From NCBI GenBank assembly GCA_905233895.1, contig CAJOFL010000017.1:1-52883 (forward strand): 52,883 bases of DNA, given 5' to 3'. The position numbers and the translations under genes were made by a program. Positions 6,204-14,391 of this stretch are shown piece after piece. The DNA comes from an uncultured Bacteroidales bacterium (GTDB taxonomy: Bacteria; Bacteroidota; Bacteroidia; Bacteroidales; P3). Every line of letters starts with the position of its first letter. The stretch's first letter is position 1. Under the pieces are notes generated by a model. The model was not told the DNA's origin and made no database searches. It worked only from the letters and a program-made list of their open reading frames with translations.

Positions 6204-7733
6204 ATGGAACCTAAAAAGATAAAATCAGCCCTCATCTCGGTCTTCTATAAAGATGGCCTTGAGGACATCGTAAAAGCACTCGACGCACAAGGCGTCACCA
6301 TCTACTCTACCGGCGGCACACAGAAGTTTATTGAAGGACTCGGCATACAGCCAGTGGCCGTCGAAAGCCTCACCGGCTATCCCTCCATCCTCGGGGGGCG
6401 CGTAAAGACACTGCACCCGAAGGTGTTCGGCGGTATCCTCGCACGTCGCGATATGTACAGCGATGGCGAGCAGCTGGCAGAGTACGAAATACCTGAAATC
6501 GACCTCGTTATAGTCGATCTCTACCCCTTCGAGCAGACTGTGGCCAGCGGCGCAGCAGAACAGGACATCATCGAGAAGATAGACATCGGCGGCATCAGCC
6601 TCATACGCGCCGCCGCCAAGAATTTCAACGACGTGGTCATAGTACCCGCCGTGGACCACTATGCCGAATTCCTCAAGATATATACCGAACAGGACGGCTG
6701 CACCACCCTCGAACAACGCCACCGTTTTGCAGCCTATGCCTTCAACGTCAGCAGCCACTACGACACAGCCATCTTCAACCATTTCAACAAGACTGAGAAT
6801 CTGCCGGTCTTCAAGCAGAGTTGCAAGCACGGCGAGGTGCTGCGCTATGGCGAGAACCCCCATCAGAAAGGCGTCTTCTATGGCGACTTGGAGGCCTGTT
6901 TCGACAAGCTGAACGGCAAGGAGATAAGTTACAACAACCTTGGCGACATCGATGCCGCCTGTGCTCTTATCGACGACTTCGAGGGTCAGACAGCCTTCGC
7001 CATCCTCAAGCACAACAACGCCTGCGGCATGGCCGTGCGCAAGACCTTGCTGGATGCTTGGAAGGACGCCCTTGCCGGAGACCCCGTCAGTGCCTTCGGC
7101 GGTGTGCTTATCTGCAACCAGAAGGTAACCAAAGAGGTGGCCGACGAGATGCACAAGATATTCTTCGAGGTCTGCATCGCCCCTGACTACGACAGCGACG
7201 CCCTCGAGGTGCTGAAAGGCAAGAAGAACCGCATCATCCTGCGCCGCAAAGGCTTCAAGATGGCCGACCCGATGTTCCGCTCGGTCCTCAACGGAGTGCT
7301 GGTGCAAGACCGCGACAACGTGGTGCCCACCGCCAAGGATATGCAGCAGAGCGTGACCAGCACCAAAATCACCAAAGAGCAGGCCGAAGACCTGGCCTTC
7401 GCCACCATCCTTGTCAAGCATACCAAGAGCAACGCCATAGTTCTGGCCAAGGGCGGCCAGCTCTACGCCAGCGGCACGGGCCAGACCAGCCGTGTCGACG
7501 CCCTGCGCCAGGCCATCGCCAAGGCCCAGTCGTTCGGCTTCGACCTCAACGGTGCCGTGATGGCCAGCGATGCCTTCTTCCCCTTCCCCGACTGCGTCGA
7601 GATAGCCCACCAGGCCGGTATCGTCGCTGTGGCACACCCCGGCGGCTCTATCCACGACCAGGACAGCATCGACTACTGCGAGAAGAACCACATGGGTATG
7701 GCCATCACAGGTAAACGTCACTTCAAGCACTAA
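6204..7733 (+). CDS. purH: Bifunctional AICAR formyltransferase/IMP cyclohydrolase
   Basis: A 509-residue protein of standard length. It catalyses the last two steps of de novo purine synthesis in the cytoplasm: formylation of AICAR with 10-formyl-tetrahydrofolate, then ring closure to IMP. The N-terminal MGS-like cyclohydrolase domain (about 1-145) shows ALISVFYKDGLEDIVKAL, STGGTQKFIEG and GGRVKTLHPKVFGGILARR. The formyltransferase domain follows, with the catalytic Lys-His in KHNNACG (269-275) and later ASDAFFPFPDCVEIA. The gene starts a transcription unit with mreB, whose ATG comes 37 bases after its stop. The long minus-strand frame opposite is a codon-bias shadow. Confidence 0.97.
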   Translation: MEPKKIKSALISVFYKDGLEDIVKALDAQGVTIYSTGGTQKFIEGLGIQPVAVESLTGYPSILGGRVKTLHPKVFGGILARRDMYSDGEQLAEYEIPEIDLVIVDLYPFEQTVASGAAEQDIIEKIDIGGISLIRAAAKNFNDVVIVPAVDHYAEFLKIYTEQDGCTTLEQRHRFAAYAFNVSSHYDTAIFNHFNKTENLPVFKQSCKHGEVLRYGENPHQKGVFYGDLEACFDKLNGKEISYNNLGDIDAACALIDDFEGQTAFAILKHNNACGMAVRKTLLDAWKDALAGDPVSAFGGVLICNQKVTKEVADEMHKIFFEVCIAPDYDSDALEVLKGKKNRIILRRKGFKMADPMFRSVLNGVLVQDRDNVVPTAKDMQQSVTSTKITKEQAEDLAFATILVKHTKSNAIVLAKGGQLYASGTGQTSRVDALRQAIAKAQSFGFDLNGAVMASDAFFPFPDCVEIAHQAGIVAVAHPGGSIHDQDSIDYCEKNHMGMAITGKRHFKH

Positions 7734-7770
7734 CGCATTCACACATTAACGCAATCAAGCATTCAGGAAT

Positions 7771-8796
7771 ATGGGACTTTTATCATTCTTCAACCGTGAG
7801 GTAGCAATGGACCTTGGCACCGCCAACTCCATCGTGATATACAACGACCAGGTGGTCATCGACGAGCCGTCGATTGTGGCCGTCGATCGCAATAACAACA
7901 AGGTCATCGCCGTCGGCAAGCGCGCCCAGATGATGGACGGAAAGACCGACAACAAGAACGTCGAGACCATCCGCCCGCTGCGTGGCGGTGTCATCGCCGA
8001 CTTCGAGATGGCCCAGCACCTTATCCGCGAGCTTATCGGCATGACCAATGTCAACCGCTCGTTCCTCCCGCCATCGCTGCGTATGGTTATCTGCATTCCC
8101 AGCGGCATTACCAACGTCGAGGAGCGTGCCGTGCGCGAGAGCGCCGAGCAGGCAGGCGCCAAGGAGATACGCATGATTCACGAGCCTATGGCTGCCGCCA
8201 TCGGTATCGGCATCGACGTTCTGCAACCTGAGGGCCACATGGTGGTCGACATCGGAGGTGGTACGGCCGAAATCGCCGTCATCTCCCTCGGCGGCATCGT
8301 ATGCAACAACTCCATCCGCGTGGCAGGCGACGTGTTCAACGACAACGTGGTAGAGTACATGAAGAAGCAGCACAATATGATTATCGGTGTGCGTACCGCC
8401 GAGCAGGTAAAGATTGCCGTAGGCGCCGCCGTGAGCGAGTTGCAAGACCCGCCCGAGGACTACCGTACTCTGGGCCGCGATCTTCTGACCGGTCTGCCCA
8501 AGGAGGTGAGCGTCAACTATAAGGAAATTGCCCATGCCCTTGACCGCAGTATCGCTCAGATTGAAACCGCCATCCTCGACACCCTGGCCAACACGCCTCC
8601 CGAACTGGCCGCCGATATCTACAAGACCGGCATCTACCTGGCCGGTGGCGGTGCACTTCTGCGTGGATTGGACCAGCGCGTCAGCAGCAAGACCAAGCTT
8701 CAGGTGCATATCGCTGAAGACCCGCTGCGCGCCGTAGCCCGCGGCACAGGCATAGCCCTGAAGAACTTCAACAAGTTCTCCTTCCTTATTAGATAG
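7771..8796 (+). CDS. mreB: Rod shape-determining actin homologue MreB
   Basis: A 341-residue protein of the usual MreB length. MreB forms membrane-associated filaments that guide the elongation machinery building peptidoglycan in rod-shaped cells. Seen: the phosphate-1 loop DLGTANS (14-20), the DIGGGTAEIAV phosphate-2 loop (from residue 160), and IYLAGGGALLRGLD near the C-terminus, the adenosine-binding segment. The N-terminal MGLLSFFNREV is a short amphipathic lead that may contact the membrane. No mreC/mreD follows: the next gene is convergent and 119 bases of repeat-rich DNA intervene. Since purH lies just upstream, the two probably share the purH promoter. Confidence 0.96.
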   Translation: MGLLSFFNREVAMDLGTANSIVIYNDQVVIDEPSIVAVDRNNNKVIAVGKRAQMMDGKTDNKNVETIRPLRGGVIADFEMAQHLIRELIGMTNVNRSFLPPSLRMVICIPSGITNVEERAVRESAEQAGAKEIRMIHEPMAAAIGIGIDVLQPEGHMVVDIGGGTAEIAVISLGGIVCNNSIRVAGDVFNDNVVEYMKKQHNMIIGVRTAEQVKIAVGAAVSELQDPPEDYRTLGRDLLTGLPKEVSVNYKEIAHALDRSIAQIETAILDTLANTPPELAADIYKTGIYLAGGGALLRGLDQRVSSKTKLQVHIAEDPLRAVARGTGIALKNFNKFSFLIR

Positions 8797-8801
8797 TTTA
8801 G

Positions 8802-8866
8802 AAGTCTAAAAGTCAACGAGTCTACAAGTCGGTTCGGAAACCACTTGCGGACTCGTTTACTTTTTT
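8802..8866 (+). terminator. mreB terminator hairpin made of 8-bp repeats
   Basis: A left arm of 8-mers (AAGTCTAA, AAGTCAAC, GAGTCTAC, AAGTCGGT at 8802-8833) folds back on ACTTGCGG and ACTCGTTT (8843-8858) around the GGTT-CGGA-AACC tip, ending in ACTTTTTT at 8859-8866. Matched blocks include AACGAGTC with GACTCGTT and CAAGT with ACTTG. The T6 run after the stem suits rho-independent termination of the purH-mreB transcript, and the reverse direction could serve the convergent DUF4476 gene. Confidence 0.6.
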
Positions 8867-8914
8867 ACTCGTGGACTCGTTAACTCGTAGACTCGTTGAC
8901 TTGTAGACTCGTAG
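8843..8914. repeat. 8-bp tandem repeat array ACTCGTNN
   Basis: Nine consecutive 8-mers: ACTTGCGG, ACTCGTTT, ACTTTTTT, ACTCGTGG, ACTCGTTA, ACTCGTAG, ACTCGTTG, ACTTGTAG, ACTCGTAG. The hexamer ACTCGT is conserved and the last two bases vary. Inverted units of the same family lie at 8802-8833. The array ends one base before the stop codon of the DUF4476 gene. Confidence 0.85.
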
Positions 8915-8915
8915 A

Positions 8916-9662
8916 CTACCGCTGGGTGGCGATATAATCCGACACTTTCTTTTTGTCGCTACTGAAAGTAAGTACCTCTATTGCGCGACCATAACCTTGC
9001 GGGTCGCTACAATACTGGTAGGCATACTTCAGGAAGTCGACTTGAGAATTGCTGAAATCGATAGTCTGCGCCATGCGAGCAATCTGAGCCGAGGTGAAAA
9101 GGGCCGAACTCACGAGGGTTTTGGCAAGGACAAGGCGCTCGTTGTCGAACGACTGCGCCTTAAGTTGCAGCACCATCATGTCCACATCGTCGTCGGTAGC
9201 CTGACGGTGAGTGGGTTCGGCAGGGGTGTAGGGTTCGTAGCCACCCACGGGCGGCGCCTCGGGCCGCTCGCGACGGAAACGGCGATCGCGGTCACCGTCG
9301 GGTCGATTGTAGGCCGGTGTGTAAAGGTAAAGAAGCTCCTGACGGGCATCGTAATCCACATTTACCGTGACGTTTGGCTCGCCCGGCCGCAGCATCAGCA
9401 CGGCGGCTTTCTCCGACGGACGCTTGAGGACAACAACCACCTCGTGGGTCTGGTCGCCGATATCGTTCACAATCACACGGCTTTGCGGCATACGGTTCAT
9501 CAGATCGCCATCGACGAAAACGGAGAATATCTCGCCATGGTGCGATTCAAAACTTACGTTATAACGCGTCGGCGGCGGTACGCTGCCGGGGCGACCCGGC
9601 TGGGCATAAAGCAGCCCGGCGGCAAAAACAAGCATTATCGGAAGCAGTATTCCTTTTTTCAT
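8916..9662 (-). CDS. DUF4476-domain secreted protein
   Basis: A 248-residue protein. Residues 1-20 are a Sec signal peptide ending in LLYAQ, so it is exported. The middle has beta segments, including EIFSVFVDGDLMNRMPQSRV, and a Pro/Arg-rich linker (about 115-150). The C-terminal 90 residues (MMVLQLKAQSFDNERLVLAK, then LFTSAQIARMAQTIDFSNSQ and FLKYAYQYCSDP) match DUF4476, a helical domain common in secreted Bacteroidota proteins and without a known function. It is convergent with mreB across the 8-bp repeat array. I see no clear -7 box upstream. Confidence 0.82.
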   Translation of the reverse strand: MKKGILLPIMLVFAAGLLYAQPGRPGSVPPPTRYNVSFESHHGEIFSVFVDGDLMNRMPQSRVIVNDIGDQTHEVVVVLKRPSEKAAVLMLRPGEPNVTVNVDYDARQELLYLYTPAYNRPDGDRDRRFRRERPEAPPVGGYEPYTPAEPTHRQATDDDVDMMVLQLKAQSFDNERLVLAKTLVSSALFTSAQIARMAQTIDFSNSQVDFLKYAYQYCSDPQGYGRAIEVLTFSSDKKKVSDYIATQR

Positions 9663-9906
9663 TACGTGGATATTTTATAGTCAACCTCTATAACGACATT
9701 TTAACTTAATTATTGCATCGGAGATACCAAAACACTGTCTATCAATATTTTATAATGTTAAAATTTGTATAACTACAAGAACGCCAGTATGTTGAACCCA
9801 CCTTCGCCTGACCAACGCCTGATCAACGCCTGATCAACGCCTGCCCTAAACCACCCTTTTCGAAGGGTCGAATTATTAAAATAAAGTTAATTTAAGAAAA
9901 TTTTTC
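9663..9906. other. Divergent intergenic region
   Basis: This gap separates the divergent DUF4476 and acyl-CoA ligase genes. It is AT-rich near 9663-9780, carries the 11-bp tandem repeat at 9805-9849, and ends at the ligase promoter (9907-9937). I see no open frame or RNA gene in it. Confidence 0.6.
9805..9849. repeat. 11-bp tandem repeat CGCCTGATCAA
   Basis: Units CGCCTGACCAA (9805-9815), CGCCTGATCAA (9816-9826), CGCCTGATCAA (9827-9837) and CGCCTGCCCTA (9838-9848). In another phase (CCTGATCAACG) the unit resembles the CCGTACCAACG unit of the array at 42701, so they may belong to one family. Confidence 0.8.
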
Positions 9907-9937
9907 TTGCACGGTTCATATAAAAGTTGTACTTTTG
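9907..9937 (+). promoter_or_regulatory. Promoter of the acyl-CoA ligase gene
   Basis: TTG at 9907-9909 and TACTTTTG at 9930-9937 spaced 20 bases, matching the Bacteroidota -33/-7 pattern. The start codon is 26 bases downstream, so the leader is short. Confidence 0.7.
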
Positions 9938-9962
9938 CAAATTATTTTAATACCCAAATGCC

Positions 9963-11747
9963 ATGCAAGAACCTACCAGATTGTTCGACCTGCTTGAGTG
10001 GAGAAAAGAACTGCACCCCGAGCGCCCCGTGTTCAAGTACAAGGAAAACGGCGAGTGGAAAGACCATTATATCGATGAATACATCGAGAAATCGAATCTC
10101 ATCAGCTACGCCCTGCTCCACCTCGGAGTGAAAAAGGGCGAGAATATCGGCCTCATCAGCGCCGGCCGGCCCGAGTGGAACTACGTCGACTTTGGCGTAC
10201 AGCAGACGGGGGCCGTGCTCCTGCCTATCTACCCCACCATCAGCGAGGAGGACTACCAGTTCATCCTCAACGACGCGCAGGTGCGCCTGCTGGTGGTCGA
10301 GACCCCGGCCCTCTACAAGAAAATAGCCAATATCCGCGAGCAACTTCCGCACCTTGAGAACCTCTGCACCATCGTTCCGATGGAGGGCGCAAAGTCGATG
10401 GACGACATCTACGAGATCGGCCGCCGCTATCTGGCCGAGCATGAAGGTGCCGAAAAGCAGCTTCAGGACATCAAGGACTCGCTCACCATCGACGACGTCT
10501 GCACCATGATCTACACCAGCGGCACCACGGGAGTTCCCAAGGGCGCCATGCTCACCCACCGCGGCCTTATCATGAACGTGCAGGAAATCAAGGGCAGCCC
10601 CCACCCCAGCTGGACCCGCGCCCTGAGCTGGCTCCCCATGTGCCACATCTACGAGCGCATGATGGGCTACCTCTACCAGTGGCTCTGCTTCACCATCGCC
10701 TATGCCGAAAGCATCGCCAAGGTGGGCGACAACTGCAAGGAGATACAGCCGCACATGCTGGCCTGTGTACCTCGCTTCATCGAAAAAGTCTACGACAAGA
10801 TATTCCGCAAAGGAGAGAAACTCACCGGCTTCAAAAAGAAGATGTTCGACTGGGCCCTCGACCTGGCTTTCAAGTACGACCTCGACGAGTCGAAGCTCTC
10901 CTGCTGGTACAAGATTCAGAAGTGCATCGCCGACAAGCTCGTCTACAAGAGTATCCGCGAAAGCATGGGCGGCCACCTCGGCATGCTCGTCAGCGGCGGC
11001 GCCATCATCCAGCCGCGCCTCACCCGCTTCTTCTCCTGCGTGGGTCTCGACCTCTACGAAGGCTACGGCCTCACCGAGTGCTCACCCCTTATCGCAGTCA
11101 CAAACTCGAACAAGAAGGGCCGCCGCATCGGCTCCGTGGGCTTCGCCATGCGCGAGATTGAAGTCCGTATCGACCCCGTGACCAACGAGATACAGTGCCG
11201 CGGAGGCAACGTCATGAAAGGCTACTACAACAAGCCCGAACTCACCGCCGAGGCAATCGATAGCGAAGGCTGGTTCCACACTGGCGATACCGGCTATTTC
11301 GACCCCGACGGCTACCTCTTCATCACCGGCCGCACCAAGAGCATGTTCAAGACCTCGATGGGCAAATATATCAACCCCGAAGTAATCGAAGAGAAGATGA
11401 AGCAGGCACCGTTCATCCTCGACATGATGGTGGTCGGCGACGGCCAGAAGTTCGCTGCCGCCCTCATCGCCCCCGACTTCGACATGCTCAAAGACTGGTG
11501 CAAGCGCCACGGTGTCAGTGCCTCAACGCCCGCCGAGATGGTGGCCGACAAGACCGTCATCGCCCGTTACCAGAAGGTGGTCGACAAATACAACGCCGAG
11601 CTGGGCGAGACCGAGCGAGTCAAACGCTTCACCCTTGTGCCCGAGGCTTGGACCGAGGCCAACAAGATGCTCACCCCCACCCAGAAGCTTATCCGCCGCA
11701 ATGTCGCCGCCGCATACAAGGAGCAGATCGACGCGCTGTTCAAATAA
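9963..11747 (+). CDS. Long-chain fatty acid-CoA ligase (AMP-forming)
   Basis: A 594-residue ANL-superfamily enzyme. It activates a fatty acid with ATP to an acyl-AMP and transfers it to CoA, supplying lipid synthesis or taking up exogenous fatty acids. Seen: the P-loop-like YTSGTTGVPKG from residue 184, the YGLTECSPL motif that closes the adenylate pocket, the TGDTGYFDPDGYLFITGR hinge region, and a C-terminal domain with the usual Lys (NKMLTPTQKLIR). The length and the ACS-like insert fit the FACL/long-chain class rather than acetyl-CoA synthetase; the actual chain length is not readable. It is a single-gene unit, with its own promoter and a strong terminator at 11827. Confidence 0.93.
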   Translation: MQEPTRLFDLLEWRKELHPERPVFKYKENGEWKDHYIDEYIEKSNLISYALLHLGVKKGENIGLISAGRPEWNYVDFGVQQTGAVLLPIYPTISEEDYQFILNDAQVRLLVVETPALYKKIANIREQLPHLENLCTIVPMEGAKSMDDIYEIGRRYLAEHEGAEKQLQDIKDSLTIDDVCTMIYTSGTTGVPKGAMLTHRGLIMNVQEIKGSPHPSWTRALSWLPMCHIYERMMGYLYQWLCFTIAYAESIAKVGDNCKEIQPHMLACVPRFIEKVYDKIFRKGEKLTGFKKKMFDWALDLAFKYDLDESKLSCWYKIQKCIADKLVYKSIRESMGGHLGMLVSGGAIIQPRLTRFFSCVGLDLYEGYGLTECSPLIAVTNSNKKGRRIGSVGFAMREIEVRIDPVTNEIQCRGGNVMKGYYNKPELTAEAIDSEGWFHTGDTGYFDPDGYLFITGRTKSMFKTSMGKYINPEVIEEKMKQAPFILDMMVVGDGQKFAAALIAPDFDMLKDWCKRHGVSASTPAEMVADKTVIARYQKVVDKYNAELGETERVKRFTLVPEAWTEANKMLTPTQKLIRRNVAAAYKEQIDALFK

Positions 11748-11748
11748 A

Positions 11749-11811
11749 GTTTACGGTTTACTGTTTACAGTTTACCGTTTACGGTTTACGGTTTACTGTT
11801 TACAGTTTAAA
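11749..11811. repeat. 7-bp tandem repeat GTTTACN
   Basis: Eight perfect units GTTTACN from 11749 to 11804, with N being G, T, A, C, G, G, T, A, followed by a decayed unit GTTTAAA. Six bases are invariant while the seventh is unconstrained. The array begins one base after the ligase stop codon and ends before the terminator hairpin. Confidence 0.9.
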
Positions 11812-11826
11812 GATTAAAAAACACCT

Positions 11827-11870
11827 TGCCCCCGACATATGTTTTGCTGTCGGGGGCATTGTTTTTTTTT
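11827..11870 (+). terminator. Rho-independent terminator of the acyl-CoA ligase gene
   Basis: TGCCCCCGACA (11827-11837) pairs perfectly with TGTCGGGGGCA (11848-11858) around a 10-base loop and is followed by TTG and a run of nine T. The convergent rnr gene ends 22 bases further on. Confidence 0.9.
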
Positions 11871-11892
11871 GACATGTCGTGATTAAATGGAA

Positions 11893-14226
11893 CTACCGGC
11901 GGCGGGAGTGGCTTTTCTTCTTGTCTTTGAAGGAAGGTGAGCCTTTCTTGTTGCGGGAGGGTTTGCCTTTAGCGGGATTAGGATTCTGGGGGCGGCTGAG
12001 CTCTTCCTCTTCGACTAGGTCGAAGTCAATCTGCTTCTTTAGAAGGTCGACGTGACGAACGCGGATGTGGACAGGATAACCAAGCTTGTAGCAGCGACCG
12101 TGGCGGCGGCCGATGACCTGGTAGTTGTCCTCGTCGAGCATGTAGTAGTCGTCCTTCAGCGAGCCGATGGGTATCATACCCTCGCACTTGCTGTCCTCAA
12201 TCTCAGCATAGATGCCCCACTTGCTGACACCGCTGATAAGCGCCGGGAACACCTGCCCGAGCTTGTCGGCCAGATACTCTGCCTGCTTGTACTTCACGCT
12301 GGTGCGCTCGGCATCGGCAGCCTTCTTTTCCATAACGGAACAGTGGCGGCAGTAATCCTCATATTCATCGGCATTGACCGACTTGCCGTCATGTAGGTAG
12401 AGCTCCAGCAGGCGGTGAACCATAAGGTCTGGATAGCGGCGTATGGGCGAGGTAAAGTGGGTATAGTAAGGGAATGCAAGTCCGTAGTGGCCAATATTTT
12501 GAGTGCTATAGTAGGCCTTACTCATGGTGCGGATTGCTATGGTATCGACCATGTGCTCCTCACCGCGGCCGGCAATATTCTCGAAGAGGCGGTTGTAGCT
12601 CTCGGCAAGCGCCTTGCGGCTGGTGGTGCGCATTGTGAAGCCCAGCTTGGCCACAAACTCGACAAAGGTGTTTAGCTTCTCGGGATTAGGCTCGTCGTGA
12701 ACGCGGTAGACAAAAGTCTTCGAGGCTTCGAGACTTCGAGACATCGATCCCTTACTGCTTGATGTCTTGACGTCTTGATGTCTTGATGTCTTCCCTACGA
12801 ACTCGGCGACGGTGCGGTTGGCCAGCAGCATGAACTCCTCAATGAGCCAGTTGGCCTCTTTGCTCTCCTTGATATATACGCCGATAGGCTTCGCGTTCTC
12901 GTCGAGTTGGAACTTCACTTCCTGTGACTCGAAGTTGATGGCACCGCTCTTGTAACGCGCGGCCCGCAGCACCGTAGCGATACCGTGCAACTTCAATATC
13001 GCCTCGCTGACTTGTTGACCCGTTGACTCGTTGACTTGCTGACTTTCGATTATCTCCTGCGCCTCCTCGTAGGCCATGCGGCGGTCGCTGCGGATCACCG
13101 ACTTGCCCATCCATGTGTTGTAAACCTTACCTTTGCTGTCAATCTCCATCACCACGGAGAAGCAGAGCTTGTCCTCATCCTGACGCAGTGAGCAAAGGTC
13201 GTTACAGAGCCGCTCGGGGAGCATCGGGATGGTGCGGTCGACAAGGTAGACACTTGTGCCTCGCTCGTAGGCTTCGCGGTCGATGGCACTGCCGGGCTTT
13301 ACATAATATGACACGTCGGCGATATGCACACCCACCTCGACATGACCGTTGGGGAGTTCGCGGAACGAAAGGGCGTCGTCGAAGTCCTTGGCGTCGGCAG
13401 GATCGATGGTAAAGGTGGTGATGTCGCGGAAGTCTTTGCGACCCTCGATTTCCTTCTTGGTCGGCTTCTTTATTTTCTTGGCCTCCTCCTCGACCTCGGC
13501 GGGGAAGTCGAGCGGGAAGTCGTATTCCGCCAATATGGACTGCATCTCCACGTTGTTGTCGCCCGGCCGTCCAAGGCGTTTGACCACCCTGCCTACGGGA
13601 TTATTCATCCTTTCAGGCCAATCGGTCATCTCCACCAGCACTTTCTCGCCGTTCTCGGCTCCACCGAGGTCGTCAAGGTGGATGAAGATGTCCACCTGCA
13701 TAGTACGCGAATCGCTCACCATAAAGGCGAAACGCTCCTGCCTCTGGATTACGCCCACGAAGCGTGTCTTTGCGCGTTTGATGATTTCCACCACCTGCCC
13801 TTCGGGCTTGTGCATCTTGCGTTGGGGGAACATCAGCACCCGCACCCTGTCGCCATGCAGCGCGTGATTGGTGTTGTTGGGGGCAATCTGGACATCCTCA
13901 CGCCCCTCCTCGTCGGGAATCACGTAGGCCTTGCCGCCCTGCTTCATGTCGATAGTTCCAGTGACATAGTTCTGTGGCATCAACTCGTCGTCGATACTCT
14001 TGGGATTGATACGATACTTCCCCTGATGGTCGTCGGGTATGAGGTGTTTCTCCTGCACCAGCTGTTGGATGGTGCGAATCACCTCTTGCCGCTCAGCCTT
14101 GCTGCCAGCGCCAATGCGTGAACTAACCTGCTTGTGATTGTAGGCGTCGAAAGGATTGTTGGCAAAGATTTTCAGTATTTGTTTTGCTAGTTGTTCATTC
14201 ATAATACGTTCATTTATATCGTTCAT
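11893..14226 (-). CDS. rnr: Ribonuclease R
   Basis: A 777-residue 3'-5' exoribonuclease of the RNB family that degrades structured RNA in the cytoplasm. Order: an N-terminal helix-turn-helix-like region (about 10-75), cold-shock/OB domains (about 85-230), the RNB catalytic domain with the Asp cluster DPADAKDFDDALS (276-288) and TSPIRRYPDL, an S1 domain near 650-720, and a basic Lys/Ser/Arg-rich tail. Two segments are unlike the family and are encoded by 8-bp tandem repeats: about 395-408 (ESQQVNESTGQQVSE) and about 480-504 (Ser/Lys-rich, between FVGK and TFVYRVHDE). Both keep frame, so the protein is probably functional. An in-frame ATG eight codons inside (MNEQLAKQIL) is an alternative start. 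Confidence 0.95.
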   Translation of the reverse strand: MNDINERIMNEQLAKQILKIFANNPFDAYNHKQVSSRIGAGSKAERQEVIRTIQQLVQEKHLIPDDHQGKYRINPKSIDDELMPQNYVTGTIDMKQGGKAYVIPDEEGREDVQIAPNNTNHALHGDRVRVLMFPQRKMHKPEGQVVEIIKRAKTRFVGVIQRQERFAFMVSDSRTMQVDIFIHLDDLGGAENGEKVLVEMTDWPERMNNPVGRVVKRLGRPGDNNVEMQSILAEYDFPLDFPAEVEEEAKKIKKPTKKEIEGRKDFRDITTFTIDPADAKDFDDALSFRELPNGHVEVGVHIADVSYYVKPGSAIDREAYERGTSVYLVDRTIPMLPERLCNDLCSLRQDEDKLCFSVVMEIDSKGKVYNTWMGKSVIRSDRRMAYEEAQEIIESQQVNESTGQQVSEAILKLHGIATVLRAARYKSGAINFESQEVKFQLDENAKPIGVYIKESKEANWLIEEFMLLANRTVAEFVGKTSRHQDVKTSSSKGSMSRSLEASKTFVYRVHDEPNPEKLNTFVEFVAKLGFTMRTTSRKALAESYNRLFENIAGRGEEHMVDTIAIRTMSKAYYSTQNIGHYGLAFPYYTHFTSPIRRYPDLMVHRLLELYLHDGKSVNADEYEDYCRHCSVMEKKAADAERTSVKYKQAEYLADKLGQVFPALISGVSKWGIYAEIEDSKCEGMIPIGSLKDDYYMLDEDNYQVIGRRHGRCYKLGYPVHIRVRHVDLLKKQIDFDLVEEEELSRPQNPNPAKGKPSRNKKGSPSFKDKKKSHSRRR
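12715..12790. repeat. 8-bp repeat hairpin inserted in rnr
   Basis: Left arm: AGTCTTCG, AGGCTTCG, AGACTTCG, AGACATCG (12715-12746). Right arm: CTTGATGT, CTTGACGT, CTTGATGT, CTTGATGT (12758-12789), with 11 bases between. The inner halves are inverted complements: AGACATC at 12739-12745 pairs with GATGTCT at 12761-12767, and pairing extends outward with few mismatches. The layout resembles the 8-bp repeat hairpin after mreB. Confidence 0.8.
13005..13044. repeat. 8-bp repeat array inserted in rnr
   Basis: Five units: CGCTGACT, TGTTGACC, CGTTGACT, CGTTGACT, TGCTGACT. The unit is a phase of the ACTCGTTG family seen after mreB. It encodes the segment near residues 395-408 of RNase R. Confidence 0.8.
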
Positions 14227-14336
14227 AACGCCACCGCACTCATTTTATTATATAACACCCTCATTTTTCAGTCATTATTTGCCATCGTGGCATCCTACAG
14301 CAGTTGCTCGTGAAAGAAAATCACCAATTGTGGTTA

Positions 14337-14367
14337 TTGTCGACATACACTTTATGGTATATCTTTG
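14337..14367 (+). promoter_or_regulatory. Promoter of the porin/imelysin/cytochrome operon
   Basis: TTG at 14337-14339 and TATCTTTG at 14360-14367 spaced 20 bases. The porin-like gene starts 24 bases downstream. I see no obvious Fur-type dyad. Confidence 0.75.
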
Positions 14368-14391
14368 CAAACTGAAAATCAAACCGACGCC

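Noticed and set aside
6225-7742. A 505-codon open frame on the minus strand opposite purH
   Set aside because: purH is unmistakable on the plus strand; the opposite frame is a codon-bias shadow with no recognisable domain, as are those opposite mreB, rnr and the acyl-CoA ligase.
8802-8914. CRISPR array
   Set aside because: Units are 8 bp and contiguous with no unique spacers; the same holds for the other arrays.
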